DNA of 64,000 nucleotides from ECT2AJA-110-A sp035399845 (lineage in GTDB: Bacteria; Planctomycetota; Phycisphaerae; UBA1845; UTPLA1), in contig DAOPJV010000007.1 of assembly GCA_035399845.1 (NCBI GenBank), positions 1 to 64,000 on the forward strand. The letters are read 5' to 3'. The notes below the pieces were generated by a model that did not search any database, was not told the origin of the DNA, and was given only the letters and a program-made list of their open reading frames with translations. Position 1 is the stretch's first letter. Every line of letters begins with the position of its first letter. Below, piece by piece: positions 25,471 through 34,270 of the stretch. Position numbers and translations under genes: made by a program.

Positions 25471-26016
25471 CTATCTCAGGCTGTCGACCAGTTCATCGAT
25501 CGCCTGTCGGGATTCATTGGAGAGCTTCGTGTACTCGCCCGGCGCGCAAAGCCCTGTGTCGGAGTGATACTCGACGTCATCCCATCGATACGTCGTGGCG
25601 GATATTGGGTCCGCGCAGAACCCCGGATTTTCGTATGTCGCCGTTTCGACGATCGAGAAGACCTCGTTGATCCTGGCCAGTTCATCATCGGATAGATAGC
25701 GCGACGGAAGCGCCCGGATCTGAACGCACAGCGGATTGGGGTTTTCCGGATCCAGACAGAGTGGCGCAAACAGACCGCCGGCTTCGCGAAGCGTCATCTC
25801 CAGCTGGTACCAGCCATTGTCGAGCTTCGTGATCTTTGCGCTCTGGACCCCGAGGGGCGCTTCGCCAAAGACGCCGTGAACGGAATACTCGAACGTCGTG
25901 AACGGCAGCGGCGTCGTCCCGGGAAGACAGCCCGGCCCCATCGACAGCGGAATGAAAATGAATGTGAGGCACGCGAGCGCGACGCCGGCGTGACGGTTCC
26001 GATGAGGCATATTCAT
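25471..26016 (-). CDS. Probable lipoprotein of unknown function
   Basis: A 181-residue protein. The ATG at 26016 has GGAG about 9 nt upstream; the longer frame in front is rejected. The hydrophobic leader ends SMGPGC, so Cys30 could be lipidated, although the lipobox is imperfect. The mature part has a beta-rich region (EYSVHGVFGEAPLGVQSAKITKLDNGWYQLEMTL) and four more cysteines that may pair outside the membrane. It lies directly downstream of alaS only in position: both are on the minus strand, but this gene follows the alaS stop by 88 nt. Confidence 0.65.
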   Translation of the reverse strand: MNMPHRNRHAGVALACLTFIFIPLSMGPGCLPGTTPLPFTTFEYSVHGVFGEAPLGVQSAKITKLDNGWYQLEMTLREAGGLFAPLCLDPENPNPLCVQIRALPSRYLSDDELARINEVFSIVETATYENPGFCADPISATTYRWDDVEYHSDTGLCAPGEYTKLSNESRQAIDELVDSLR

Positions 26017-26104
26017 GATGACGATCTCCGGCAGCGAGAGGCGAGGTCTCGCTACCTGACATCGTAGAGGATCCCGAGTGTCGAATTCAGAAAATCCGCC
26101 GTAA

Positions 26105-29100
26105 TCAGCCGAGTTTTCCGCTGACCCAACTGCGCGCGGCCGCGATCGCCTCATCAATCCTGCTGGTGTCTTCACCGCCGCCCTGAGCCATATCGGGGCG
26201 TCCGCCGCCCTTGCCGCCGACGATCGGCGCGATCTCCCTGATGAGATCGCCGGCCTTCACGCCCTTGCCGACGAGGTCCTTCGTCATTGCCGCGAGGAGC
26301 ACGACGCGATCGCCCGACACACCCGCCAGGAGAATCGCGGCGGACTGCGCCCGATCGCGCAGGGAGTCCGCGGCCGAGCGCATCTGTTCGACGCCCGCCT
26401 CCCCCAGATTCGCGCAGCAGATTTTCACGTCGCCGACCTGCTCGGCCGAGGCCAGCACCTCGTCGAGCTTGCCCATGACGTCGGCGGCGCTCGCCCTGGC
26501 CTGGGCCTTCTTCAGCTTCTTGAGATGCTCCTGCAACTCGCCGAGTCGCTCGCGCAGTCGCGACTTCTCGACAATCGGCAGTTCACTCTCGTTGACCTCG
26601 GCGTTCAGCGTGTTGAAAAGCGTTTCCAGCGACGCGACGTCCGCGTCGGCGCCAGACGCCTTCTTCACGGCGCCTTCAACATCCTGCGCCAATCGCTCCG
26701 CGTTCTTCTCCGCCTCGCGCGCCTTGGCGCCCGTGATCCCCGTGACGCGTCGCACACCCTTGGCGACGGCCGACTCCTCGATCAGCCGGAACCGCTGAAT
26801 CTCGCCGGTCCGCTGCACGTGCGTGCCGCCGCAGAATTCGACGGAGTACTTCATCCACTCGTCCCGCTTCGGATCCATCAGCAGCTCTTTGACCGGCACG
26901 CCGATGGAGACAACGCGGACGCGATCGGGATACTTCTCACCGAAGACGGCGCGGAGCGTTTCGATCTGGAGGGCCTCCTTCTGGTCCGCCTCCTCGGCAT
27001 AGACGGGCATGTCTTCATCGATCTGCTCATTGACGAGTGTTTCGATTCTCGCGAGTTCGGCCGCCGAAATGGCGGCGTTGTGCGACAGGTCGAAGCGCGT
27101 CTTATCGGGATCGACGAGCGAGCCCTTCTGCATGACATGATCGCCCAGCGTGTCTCGCAGGGCCCAGTTGAGGATGTGCGTGGCGGTATGGTTGTGCTCT
27201 ATTAGCCTTCGACGATTTCGAGGAACTCTCACGCGGCAGCTTGAATGAGGACGTATCACACCACGAGTGACTCTTCCAAAATGGTGCACAGATTCATAGG
27301 TCTTACCCGACCAATGGAATGAGCCGCGGGTTACACGAGTCACTTCGATTTCACCGTCTTCTGTAGTGACGAATCCGTGATCAGCGACCTGACCACCCTG
27401 CTCGGCATAGAAACACGTCGTGTTCAGACTAAACACGAGAGGTTGCCCAGCGTGCGCCTCGTAACCTGCAGAGCCGATCGCCATACTCGTGAACACGGCC
27501 TCGCACTCGATATCCCCTTCCCCAACAGAATATTTGGCGTTGTCGACCGTCGGGTTCGGAGTTGAAGATTGCTCCAATTGAGTCTTTGATTCGTTCTCCA
27601 TCGCTTGAAGTTCTTCAAAGTCCTCATCACCGAGCCCCTTCCCCGCGGCCCGCGCCTTCTCTTTTGCATCCCTCATTCGGAGCTCATAATCACCCTTGTT
27701 CACGGTGAGGCCGCGCTCCGCCGCCATCAACTCCGTCAAATCGATCGGGAAACCAAACGTGTCGTGCATCTTAAATGCGCTTTCGCCGCCGATGCACCCA
27801 TCGTGATGTTCGATCGCGTATGCGGCGGCTTCTTCGAACAGCGCAATCCCGCGATCGAGCGTCTTGCCGAAGCTCGCTTCCTCGTCGAGGACAATATCGC
27901 TTACACGCTCGACATTCCTGCCCGCGTGCGCCGTTTTCAACTCGGGGAACGCGTCGGACATCACCTCCGCGACAACAGGCACGAGCTTATGCAGAAACGG
28001 CTCTTCCATGCCGAAGAACTGTCGCCCATATCGAACCGCCCGACGCAGGATGCGGCGCAGAACATAGCCCCGACCATCATTGCTCGGGACAGCGCCGTCC
28101 GTCAGCGCGAAGGTCAGCGTGCGAATGTGGTCCGCGATCACGCGATACGTGACGTCACGCATGACAGCGTCCCGGCTGGCGCCATCGGCCGCATGCTCCA
28201 ACAGGCCTTCATACGCGCCCGCGCCCGTCACCTTCTGAATCGCCGCGAAGATGGGCGTGAAGACATCGGTATCATAGTTGCTGAACTGACCGAGCCGGCC
28301 GGCCTCCATCCCCTGCAGCACGGCCGACACACGCTCGAAACCCATTCCCGTATCCACGTGCTTAGCGGGCAACAGCGTCAGCTTGCGACATTGTCCGAGG
28401 TAGGTGTTGCGATCGGGCGCTCCGAATTTGTCACGCAACGCTTTGCGTCTGGCCTCCTTGTCGTCTTTTGCCGCTGCGGGAATCGTGAACGTGTCGAACT
28501 CACGCATCTTCGCTTCGCCACCTTCAAGCCACGTGGCGGAGAACTGAATAAACACCAGGTTCCAGATCTCGATCACGCGGGCGTCGCCGGCGTTGACCAG
28601 CGGACCGCCGCTCTTGTCCGGTGTCAGATCGATATGGATCTCGCTGCAGGGACCGCAGGGCCCCGTGTCACCCATCTCCCAGAAATTGTCCTTCTTGTTG
28701 CCGGGATGCACGCGCTCGGGCGGCAGGATCTTCAGCCAGAGATCCCGCGCCTCGTTGTCCGGCTCGAGCCCCTCAGCCGGATCACCCTCGAAATAGGTCG
28801 CGTGCAGGCGCGATCCGTCGATGCCCCAGACGCTCGTCAACAACTCCCACGCCCACTCGATCGCTTCTGTCTTGAAGTAGTCGCCGAAGGACCAGTTGCC
28901 GAGCATCTCGAAGAACGTGTGGTGGTACGTGTCGTGCCCAACGTCGTCGAGATCGTTGTGCTTGCCGCCGGCCCGGATGCACTTCTGGCTGTTTGCGGCG
29001 CGCGTCGCCATCCCGGCGACCACGCCCGGCCACTTGTCCACGTCCGGCGCCTGCTGGCCGAGGAAGATCGGCTTGAACTGGTTCATCCCCGCGTTGGCGA

Positions 29101-29215
29101 ACATGAGCGTCGGGTCGTCGTGCGGTACGCACGGGCTGCTCGGGACGAACGTGTGGCCGCACTTCTTCACGAAGAAGTCGATGAACTGCTGGCGAATCTC
29201 GCTGGCGCTCGGCAT
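26105..29215 (-). CDS. alaS: Alanyl-tRNA synthetase
   Basis: A 1036-residue enzyme that charges tRNA-Ala and edits mischarged Ser/Gly. The ATG at 29215 begins MPSASEIRQQFIDFFVKK, the usual start. Class II catalytic blocks are clear (FANAGMNQFKPIFLG, GDTGPCGPCSEIH, DTGMGFER). The editing domain carries the zinc ligands in NHTATH and CGGTH, and the C-terminal DHHA1 domain ends GGGRPDMAQGGG. It is about 160 residues longer than typical bacterial enzymes; part is an insertion of about 45 residues before HVDTGMGFER. NKKDNFWEMGDTGPCGPCSE and SNYDTDVF resemble eukaryotic/organellar forms. Residues about 538-673 are encoded by a 400-nt segment of distinctly lower GC. Function is certain; the mosaic origin is an inference. 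Confidence 0.96.
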   Translation of the reverse strand: MPSASEIRQQFIDFFVKKCGHTFVPSSPCVPHDDPTLMFANAGMNQFKPIFLGQQAPDVDKWPGVVAGMATRAANSQKCIRAGGKHNDLDDVGHDTYHHTFFEMLGNWSFGDYFKTEAIEWAWELLTSVWGIDGSRLHATYFEGDPAEGLEPDNEARDLWLKILPPERVHPGNKKDNFWEMGDTGPCGPCSEIHIDLTPDKSGGPLVNAGDARVIEIWNLVFIQFSATWLEGGEAKMREFDTFTIPAAAKDDKEARRKALRDKFGAPDRNTYLGQCRKLTLLPAKHVDTGMGFERVSAVLQGMEAGRLGQFSNYDTDVFTPIFAAIQKVTGAGAYEGLLEHAADGASRDAVMRDVTYRVIADHIRTLTFALTDGAVPSNDGRGYVLRRILRRAVRYGRQFFGMEEPFLHKLVPVVAEVMSDAFPELKTAHAGRNVERVSDIVLDEEASFGKTLDRGIALFEEAAAYAIEHHDGCIGGESAFKMHDTFGFPIDLTELMAAERGLTVNKGDYELRMRDAKEKARAAGKGLGDEDFEELQAMENESKTQLEQSSTPNPTVDNAKYSVGEGDIECEAVFTSMAIGSAGYEAHAGQPLVFSLNTTCFYAEQGGQVADHGFVTTEDGEIEVTRVTRGSFHWSGKTYESVHHFGRVTRGVIRPHSSCRVRVPRNRRRLIEHNHTATHILNWALRDTLGDHVMQKGSLVDPDKTRFDLSHNAAISAAELARIETLVNEQIDEDMPVYAEEADQKEALQIETLRAVFGEKYPDRVRVVSIGVPVKELLMDPKRDEWMKYSVEFCGGTHVQRTGEIQRFRLIEESAVAKGVRRVTGITGAKAREAEKNAERLAQDVEGAVKKASGADADVASLETLFNTLNAEVNESELPIVEKSRLRERLGELQEHLKKLKKAQARASAADVMGKLDEVLASAEQVGDVKICCANLGEAGVEQMRSAADSLRDRAQSAAILLAGVSGDRVVLLAAMTKDLVGKGVKAGDLIREIAPIVGGKGGGRPDMAQGGGEDTSRIDEAIAAARSWVSGKLG

Positions 29216-29332
29216 GACGATAGATCTCAATTCGCGGTCTTCAGCGCGCCGCGGAACGCAGCGACACCTCGCGAAAGCGGGCCACTCGCCCAGGCCCTCG
29301 CGGGGTCGGTTTAACATCTGATGGAACCGGGA

Positions 29333-29362
29333 GTTATACCGGAATCAACGGAACGCGTCACA
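29333..29362 (-). promoter_or_regulatory. Candidate alaS promoter
   Basis: Read on the minus strand: TGTGAC, an 18-nt spacer and TATAAC, about 120 nt upstream of the alaS ATG. The -10 matches well and the -35 weakly. Confidence 0.35.
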
Positions 29363-29387
29363 GGGGCGCCGATCTGACGCGATGGAA

Positions 29388-30134
29388 TTATCGCCGACGT
29401 CGACGTCCGATGGCGGCCGCGAGCGCCAGCATGAGCGACGCGGCCGGTTCCGGGACTGCCGGAAATTCGCCGCGGATCTGCAGACCGCCCCAGTATGGAA
29501 CGGGGATGGGTGTCAGCGGCTGCGTGAATTCGCCAACGATTCGGCCATTGGCGTCGGCGACGACGCCGGCAAGGAGTGTGTTGTTGTCGGCGTCCGCGGT
29601 GTAGAGCGATCCCCCGGCGACAGAGAAGACGTCGTACCCCGGGAATGGCGAGTACATCTTGATGTCATAGGCGGCGCCGGGGATGAGATGATCGATCGAC
29701 CAGCTCAACTGGTCGGACGTCGCCGGCTGAAAATACCCAAAGGCGTCGAGGGCGAGACAGTCGCCCGTCAACGGGTCGAACCCCAGCCCCCCCGTCGTGA
29801 ACTCGGCGGCGCTGCCGAGATTCAGGCGGAACTCCGTTGCGACCTGCTGGCCGTCGCCCGTCGTGAGAGGTCCTGTCGACCGCTCGTCGCTGATCCGACC
29901 CGCCAGATCGAAATCCTGAGTTCCGAGCGGCAGCGAATTCCAGAGGCCCAACTGGCCAACGAAATCGGCGCCGTTCGCGGAGTCGTAGTCCCCTGACATC
30001 GTGCCGACAGCGACCACCTGTCCGGACGCCGCGTTGTCAAAATCGATGCTGATGAGCTGATCGACCGTTCCGGCGAACACAGACGTCGACAACAGGAAAA
30101 CGCTGACGGGCGCGAACACGAACGAGCGCATCAT
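29388..30134 (-). CDS. PEP-CTERM exported protein
   Basis: A 248-residue protein. GGAGAG precedes the ATGATG start; the signal peptide ends SVFAG. The body is a beta-sandwich-like domain without motifs I recognise, including DFDLAGRISDERSTGP and YDIKMYSPFPGYDVF. The tail is VPEP, a hydrophobic helix (AASLMLALAAAIG) and RRRRR, the PEP-CTERM sorting signal used by exosortase. It sits upstream of alaS on the same strand with its stop about 170 nt before the alaS start. Confidence 0.85.
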   Translation of the reverse strand: MMRSFVFAPVSVFLLSTSVFAGTVDQLISIDFDNAASGQVVAVGTMSGDYDSANGADFVGQLGLWNSLPLGTQDFDLAGRISDERSTGPLTTGDGQQVATEFRLNLGSAAEFTTGGLGFDPLTGDCLALDAFGYFQPATSDQLSWSIDHLIPGAAYDIKMYSPFPGYDVFSVAGGSLYTADADNNTLLAGVVADANGRIVGEFTQPLTPIPVPYWGGLQIRGEFPAVPEPAASLMLALAAAIGRRRRR

Positions 30135-30286
30135 CGCACACTCTCCTTACGCTTTGTGACGGACAGACAGGCTCGCCGGCTTCAGCACATCGCCATCGTA
30201 CGTGGACAACTGGCGACGATTCAAGAAATTTCCGGATATGACGATCCGTCAGCAGCGTTTGAGCCGAGTAGAGAACGATCTCCGCC

Positions 30287-30724
30287 CGGGTGGCCCACCA
30301 CTTCAGTGGTGGCGGGCGCGACGATACGACGGCGACGAATNNNNNNNNNNNNNNNNNNNNNNNNNNNNNNNNNNNNNNNNNNNNNNNNNNNNNNNNNNNN
30401 NNNNNNNNNNNNNNNNNNNNNNNNNNNNNNNNNNNNNNNNGCGAAAGAACCGCAACAGGATTCGACTCAACACTCGAACGGTCATCACGTATTCGAATCG
30501 TCGCGACCCCATTGCTGAAGCAATGGGCCACCCTCAGGAGTGGTGTCCGGGTGGCCCACCACTTCAGTGGTGGCGGGCGCGACGATACGACGGCGACGAA
30601 TCGCCGGAAGAATGTGAACACCTGTCGAATGGCGAAAGAACCGCAACAGGATTCGACTCAACACTCGAACGGTCATCACGTATTCGCATCGTCGCGACCC
30701 CGTTGCTGAAGCAATGGGCCACCC
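30287..30724. repeat. Tandem array of R1 inverted pairs (BIME-like), interrupted by gap
   Basis: Two copies of a unit of about 191 nt. Each holds a minus-oriented R1 (stem CCACCAC/GTGGTGG, loop TTCA; 30287-30330 and 30549-30590), a 90-nt connector and a plus-oriented R1 (stem CCATTGC/GCAATGG or CCGTTGC/GCAATGG, loop TGAA; 30491-30533 and 30682-30724). The units agree almost base for base outside the stems. The N run falls in the connector of the first unit. Confidence 0.8.
30341..30440. other. Assembly gap (100 N)
   Basis: Exactly 100 N, a placeholder. The flanks continue the same repeat unit. Aligning the two units puts 30 nt between the same flanks in the intact copy (30602-30631), so the true gap is about 30 nt, or that plus a multiple of about 191 nt if whole repeats collapsed. 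Confidence 0.9.
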
Positions 30725-30759
30725 TTGCGTGAGCTGAACCGATGCGTCAGCCGCGATCG

Positions 30760-31878
30760 CTAGGACTTCGCGAGAATATCGAGGATGCGTTCCGACGCGT
30801 GGCCATCGCCGTAAGGGCTGACGCGTGGTCCATCGCCCACGTTGGCGTCGAGCAGGGCGCGACAATTGTCGACGATCGACTGCCGCTGTGTCCCAACGAG
30901 TTTCACGACACCGGCGTCGACGCCCTCGGGGCGTTCCGTTGTCGAGCGCATGACGAGGACGGGCTTGCCCAGGCTCGGCGCCTCCTCCTGCACGCCTCCG
31001 GAATCCGTCAGGGCCAGCGTGCAGCGTTCCATCATGGCGACGAACGCCGGATAAGGCTGAGGTCTGAGCAGATGCACATTCGCATGGCTGTCCAGTCGCT
31101 CGTGGACCGGCTTCTGCACGTTCGGATTGAGATGGACGGGATAGACCCAATGGACATCTGGATAGGCGTCCGCCAGCTCGGCGATGCTCTCGCAAATGTT
31201 CTGGAAGCCCTCACCGAAGCTCTCGCGGCGATGCCCCGTGATGAGGACCATTCGGAGATCGCCGACATTTGCGTCCATCCACGCGACGATCTCCTTCGTC
31301 TCGGCGGGCGGTGTTTCGTGGTTCCTGCGAATCGTCCAGTGCAGCGCGTCGATGACCGTGTTGCCCGTGACGTGGATGCGATCGGCCGGAATCGCCTCGC
31401 GCAGCAGATTCTCCTGCGCCCATTTTGTCGGCGGGAAGTGAATGTCCGCGACCTGGCCGGCGAGTCGGCGATTGATCTCCTCCGGAAAGGGCTGGTACTT
31501 GTTGTTCGTTCGCAGGCCCGCCTCGACGTGCGCCACGGGAACCTGGTTGAAGAAGGCGGAGATCGCGGCCGCCCAGACAGTCGTCGTGTCGCCCTGCACG
31601 AGCACCCAGTCGGGCTTGTCGGATTGCAGCAGCGCGTCGACGCCCGTGATCACGCGCGCCGTCAGCGAGGCGAGCGACTGATTCGGCTGCATGACGTTCA
31701 GATCGTGGTCGGGCCGGATGCCGAAGAACGACAGCATCTGATCCAGCATCTCGCGATGCTGCCCCGTGACAACGACGCGGACGTCGAACCGATCGTCGTC
31801 GCGCGCCAGCAGGATCGCCGGCGCCAGCTTGATCGCCTCGGGTCGTGTTCCGAATATAAAGCAGAGCTTCTTCTTCAT
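30760..31878 (-). CDS. wecB: UDP-N-acetylglucosamine 2-epimerase (non-hydrolysing)
   Basis: A 372-residue enzyme that interconverts UDP-GlcNAc and UDP-ManNAc, feeding ManNAc-type sugars into surface polysaccharides. The start MKKKLCFIFGTRPEAIKLAP is the family signature at the ATG. Other landmarks are VTGQHREMLDQ, VQGDTTT, VPVAHVEAGLRT, VTGNTVIDAL, HRRESFGEG and TDSGGVQEEAPSLGKPVLVMR, with length close to the usual 376. Only a weak AGGGG lies upstream. There is no polysaccharide cluster next to it: on one side is the R1 array with the gap, on the other the R1 pair before the dehydrogenase gene. Confidence 0.94.
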   Translation of the reverse strand: MKKKLCFIFGTRPEAIKLAPAILLARDDDRFDVRVVVTGQHREMLDQMLSFFGIRPDHDLNVMQPNQSLASLTARVITGVDALLQSDKPDWVLVQGDTTTVWAAAISAFFNQVPVAHVEAGLRTNNKYQPFPEEINRRLAGQVADIHFPPTKWAQENLLREAIPADRIHVTGNTVIDALHWTIRRNHETPPAETKEIVAWMDANVGDLRMVLITGHRRESFGEGFQNICESIAELADAYPDVHWVYPVHLNPNVQKPVHERLDSHANVHLLRPQPYPAFVAMMERCTLALTDSGGVQEEAPSLGKPVLVMRSTTERPEGVDAGVVKLVGTQRQSIVDNCRALLDANVGDGPRVSPYGDGHASERILDILAKS

Positions 31879-31991
31879 GCCGCTTTGGTTCCCCTGATCG
31901 CGCCATCCATGCAATTCGAGTCGGCGCCGATCATACGGGAATGTGGCGTCGGCGTAAGGTTCTCGCTGACCCTCTGTAGGGCGGGTTCTGC

Positions 31992-32180
31992 GGGTGGCCC
32001 ACCCCTTCAGGGGTGGCGGTCACGACGATACGAATTACCAGATCCCTTACGGATTCCAAGTCGATCATCGGATTCAGAGGTGACGCGCAATGCCATCATC
32101 GCGCCCACCACCGCTGAAGCGATGGGCCACCCGGCCGCGTCAGCGCACAGCATTATGAGGCGGGTGGAACCCGCCCTACG
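31992..32180. repeat. R1 inverted pair (BIME-like) and R5 at a stop codon
   Basis: A minus-oriented R1 (31992-32032, stem CCACCCC/GGGGTGG, loop TTCA) and a plus-oriented R1 (32093-32134, stem CCACCGC/GCGATGG, loop TGAA) are separated by 60 nt of unrelated sequence. An R5 (GGCGGGTGGAACCCGCCC) follows at 32159-32176, and the next bases CTA are the TAG stop of the aldehyde dehydrogenase gene on the minus strand. Confidence 0.75.
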
Positions 32181-33618
32181 TGGGGTTCTGGCCCATCTTG
32201 TTGAGGACGAGCAGGCGTTTCTCAGTCATGTCCTCGATGGCGTAGCGAATCCCCTCGCGGCCCAGACCGCTGTCCTTGACGCCGCCGTAGGGCATCGAGT
32301 CCACGCGGAACGAAGGGACGTCATTGATCACGACGCCGCCGACTTCCAGTTCGTTGAAGGCGTAGAAGGCGTTCTGCATGCTGTTCGTGAAGACGCCCGC
32401 CTGGAGACCGAAGACGCTGTCGTTCACGATGTCGCACGCCTGCCGGAAGTTGCTGAACGGCTCAACCGTCGCCACAGGGCCGAACGCCTCCTGACAGGTG
32501 ATCGCGGCGTCCTTCGGCGCCTGTTCGATCAGCGTCGCGTCATAAAAGGCGCCATCGCGTTTGCCGCCGCAGAGGATCTTTGCGCCGCGACTCGTCGCCT
32601 CGGCCACCCACTTCTCGATCCGCTCGGCCTCCTTCACGTCGATCATGGGACCGACGAACGTGTCCTCGTCCATCGGGTCGCCGGTCTTCAGTTCCTTCGT
32701 GGCGGCGACGAGCTTCGCTTTCATCGCGTCGTAGATGGTCTCGTGGATAAGGATCCGCTGGACACCGATGCAGGATTGTCCCGACTGGTAGAAGGCGCCG
32801 ATCATGATGCGCTGCGTGGCAAAGTCGAGATCCGCGTCCTTGTCGACAACGCAGGCGGCGTTGCCGCCGAGCTCAAGAACGACCGGCTTCTTGCCGGCCT
32901 TCGCCTTGAGGGCCCAGCCGACATCGGGCGAGCCAGTGAACGAAAGCAGCTTCAGTCGCTCGTCGGTCGTGAACAGGTCGGCGCCTTCGCGATGGCACGG
33001 CAGGATGCTGAACGCCCCCGCCGGCAGATCCGTCTCGGCGAGAATCTCGCCGATGATGAGGGCGCCGATCGGCGTGCGCGACGCAGGCTTGAGGATGAAC
33101 GGGCAGCCCGCCGCGATGGCCGGCGCGACTTTGTGGGCCGCCAGGTTGATCGGGAAGTTGAACGGTGAGATGAAGGAACAGACGCCAATGGGCACGCGCT
33201 TCCAGATGGACTCGTAGCCCTCGGCCCGGGCGGAGATATCCAGCGGCGCCCATTCGCCGTAATTTCGCACGGCCTCTTCCGCCGCGATCGTGAACGTGTC
33301 GATGCCGCGCGTGACTTCGCCCCGGGCGTCCTTGATCGGCTTACCGGCCTCGATGCAGAGGGCCTTCGAGAGTTCCTCGTGCCGCTCCTTCATGCGTTTC
33401 GCGACGTGGTGCAGCACTTCCGCCCGCTTGTAGGACGGGAACCTGCGCATCGGCGCGCAGGCCTTCTCAGCGAGCGCGATCGCCTCATCGATCACATCGG
33501 CGTCCGCCATGGCGACACGCGTGGCGACTTCGCCCGTGGCCTTGTTGGTGACCTCGAGGTCCGTGTTGGCGCTGACGGGTTTGTTGGCGAGGTAGAAGGG
33601 ATAATTGGGTTTCAGCAT
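32176..33618 (-). CDS. NAD(P)-dependent aldehyde dehydrogenase
   Basis: A 480-residue enzyme that oxidises an aldehyde to the acid. The nucleotide-binding segment is FNFPINLAAHKVAPAIAAGCPFILKPAS. The general base Glu249 sits in VLELGGNA and the catalytic Cys283 in SGQSCIGVQR. It looks closest to the lactaldehyde/non-phosphorylating glyceraldehyde-3-phosphate dehydrogenase branch, but the substrate is not certain. Its ATG overlaps the TGA of the zinc-ribbon gene upstream (ATGA), so translation is probably coupled. A copy of its first 28 codons lies at 34175-34270. Further upstream is the thiamine-diphosphate enzyme at 34890; a similar pairing of these two enzyme types is plausible as an original operon. 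Confidence 0.93.
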   Translation of the reverse strand: MLKPNYPFYLANKPVSANTDLEVTNKATGEVATRVAMADADVIDEAIALAEKACAPMRRFPSYKRAEVLHHVAKRMKERHEELSKALCIEAGKPIKDARGEVTRGIDTFTIAAEEAVRNYGEWAPLDISARAEGYESIWKRVPIGVCSFISPFNFPINLAAHKVAPAIAAGCPFILKPASRTPIGALIIGEILAETDLPAGAFSILPCHREGADLFTTDERLKLLSFTGSPDVGWALKAKAGKKPVVLELGGNAACVVDKDADLDFATQRIMIGAFYQSGQSCIGVQRILIHETIYDAMKAKLVAATKELKTGDPMDEDTFVGPMIDVKEAERIEKWVAEATSRGAKILCGGKRDGAFYDATLIEQAPKDAAITCQEAFGPVATVEPFSNFRQACDIVNDSVFGLQAGVFTNSMQNAFYAFNELEVGGVVINDVPSFRVDSMPYGGVKDSGLGREGIRYAIEDMTEKRLLVLNKMGQNPT

Positions 33619-34178
33619 CAGTGACCGCTTTCGGACTGGAGTGATTCGCGTTCCTGGCGACGAAGATACCGTCGCTGATCCTCGTGAATGGCCTCACCGC
33701 ACTCGGGGCATGTACCCGACGCGTTGCCCTTCAGATCGTAGTCGCAGTGAACGCACTTTCCCAGATAAGGGACGATCGACAGGCGACGGACGATCCCGCG
33801 CCCCACAAGGAGCAGCATCGACAGAACCAACCAGCCTTCAAAGAAGGAAACGACCAGACGCAGGCCGAGCCTGATCGACGTTAACTGCGCCAGGCCAAAA
33901 TACACCTGAAGCAACGTTCGCGCCGACTGAAAAACAAGGGCCGCACCCGCAGAAAGGACAAGTGTCTCGCCAACCGTCCTGAGTGGACGCGAACAGAATC
34001 CCACGCCGACGACGTAGAACAACAACCACATGAGGCCCTGAGTGTGCGACTGAATGCCTCGACCCGCCTCGATCTTCGACATGAGCAGCGCCCACGCCAG
34101 CGACCATACGGCGAGATACGCCTGCTTTGCCCAGACGGATCGTTCGGCTCGCGATGCCTGGCCTTGGGATGAACTCAT
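33618..34178 (-). CDS. Multi-pass membrane protein with zinc ribbon, inserted in an enzyme operon
   Basis: A 186-residue protein with four predicted membrane helices (about 18-34, 48-66, 70-95 and 108-130), a central FCSRPLRTVGETLVLS segment, and a cytoplasmic ribbon CVHCDYDLKGNASGTCPECGEAI followed by a charged tail. It lies between the thiamine-diphosphate enzyme and the dehydrogenase. Its stop overlaps the dehydrogenase ATG, and its start overlaps the stop of a short fragment of that dehydrogenase (TATGAG). It is the intact partner of a tandem duplication; the other copy is the pseudogene at 34263-34877. Function unknown. Confidence 0.75.
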   Translation of the reverse strand: MSSSQGQASRAERSVWAKQAYLAVWSLAWALLMSKIEAGRGIQSHTQGLMWLLFYVVGVGFCSRPLRTVGETLVLSAGAALVFQSARTLLQVYFGLAQLTSIRLGLRLVVSFFEGWLVLSMLLLVGRGIVRRLSIVPYLGKCVHCDYDLKGNASGTCPECGEAIHEDQRRYLRRQERESLQSESGH

Positions 34179-34270
34179 ACAGGCTCAGTCGCCTTGTTCG
34201 TGACCTCAAGGTCAGAGTTGGCGCTCACGGGTTTGTTGGCGAGGTAGAATGGACATCTGGATTCAAGCAT
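34175..34270 (-). pseudogene. Duplicated 5' end of the aldehyde dehydrogenase gene
   Basis: A 31-codon frame starting MLESRCPFYLANKPVSANSD and continuing LEVTNKAT, against MLKPNYPFYLANKPVSANTD and LEVTNKAT at the start of the real gene (33618). Identity is high at protein and DNA level up to codon 28, then stops exactly where the zinc-ribbon gene at 34178 begins. This is the scar of a tandem duplication whose unit was zinc-ribbon gene plus the first 28 dehydrogenase codons. The frame might still be translated and couple to the next gene by its TATGAG overlap. Confidence 0.85.

Noticed and set aside
27605..29314. 569-codon ORF on the plus strand opposite alaS
   Set aside because: It lies entirely within alaS, whose motifs are unmistakable; the antisense ORF has no domain, no ribosome-binding site and arises from GC-biased codons.
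30287..30724. CRISPR array
   Set aside because: Only two units of about 191 nt, each made of inverted hairpins; no short spacers and no cas genes.
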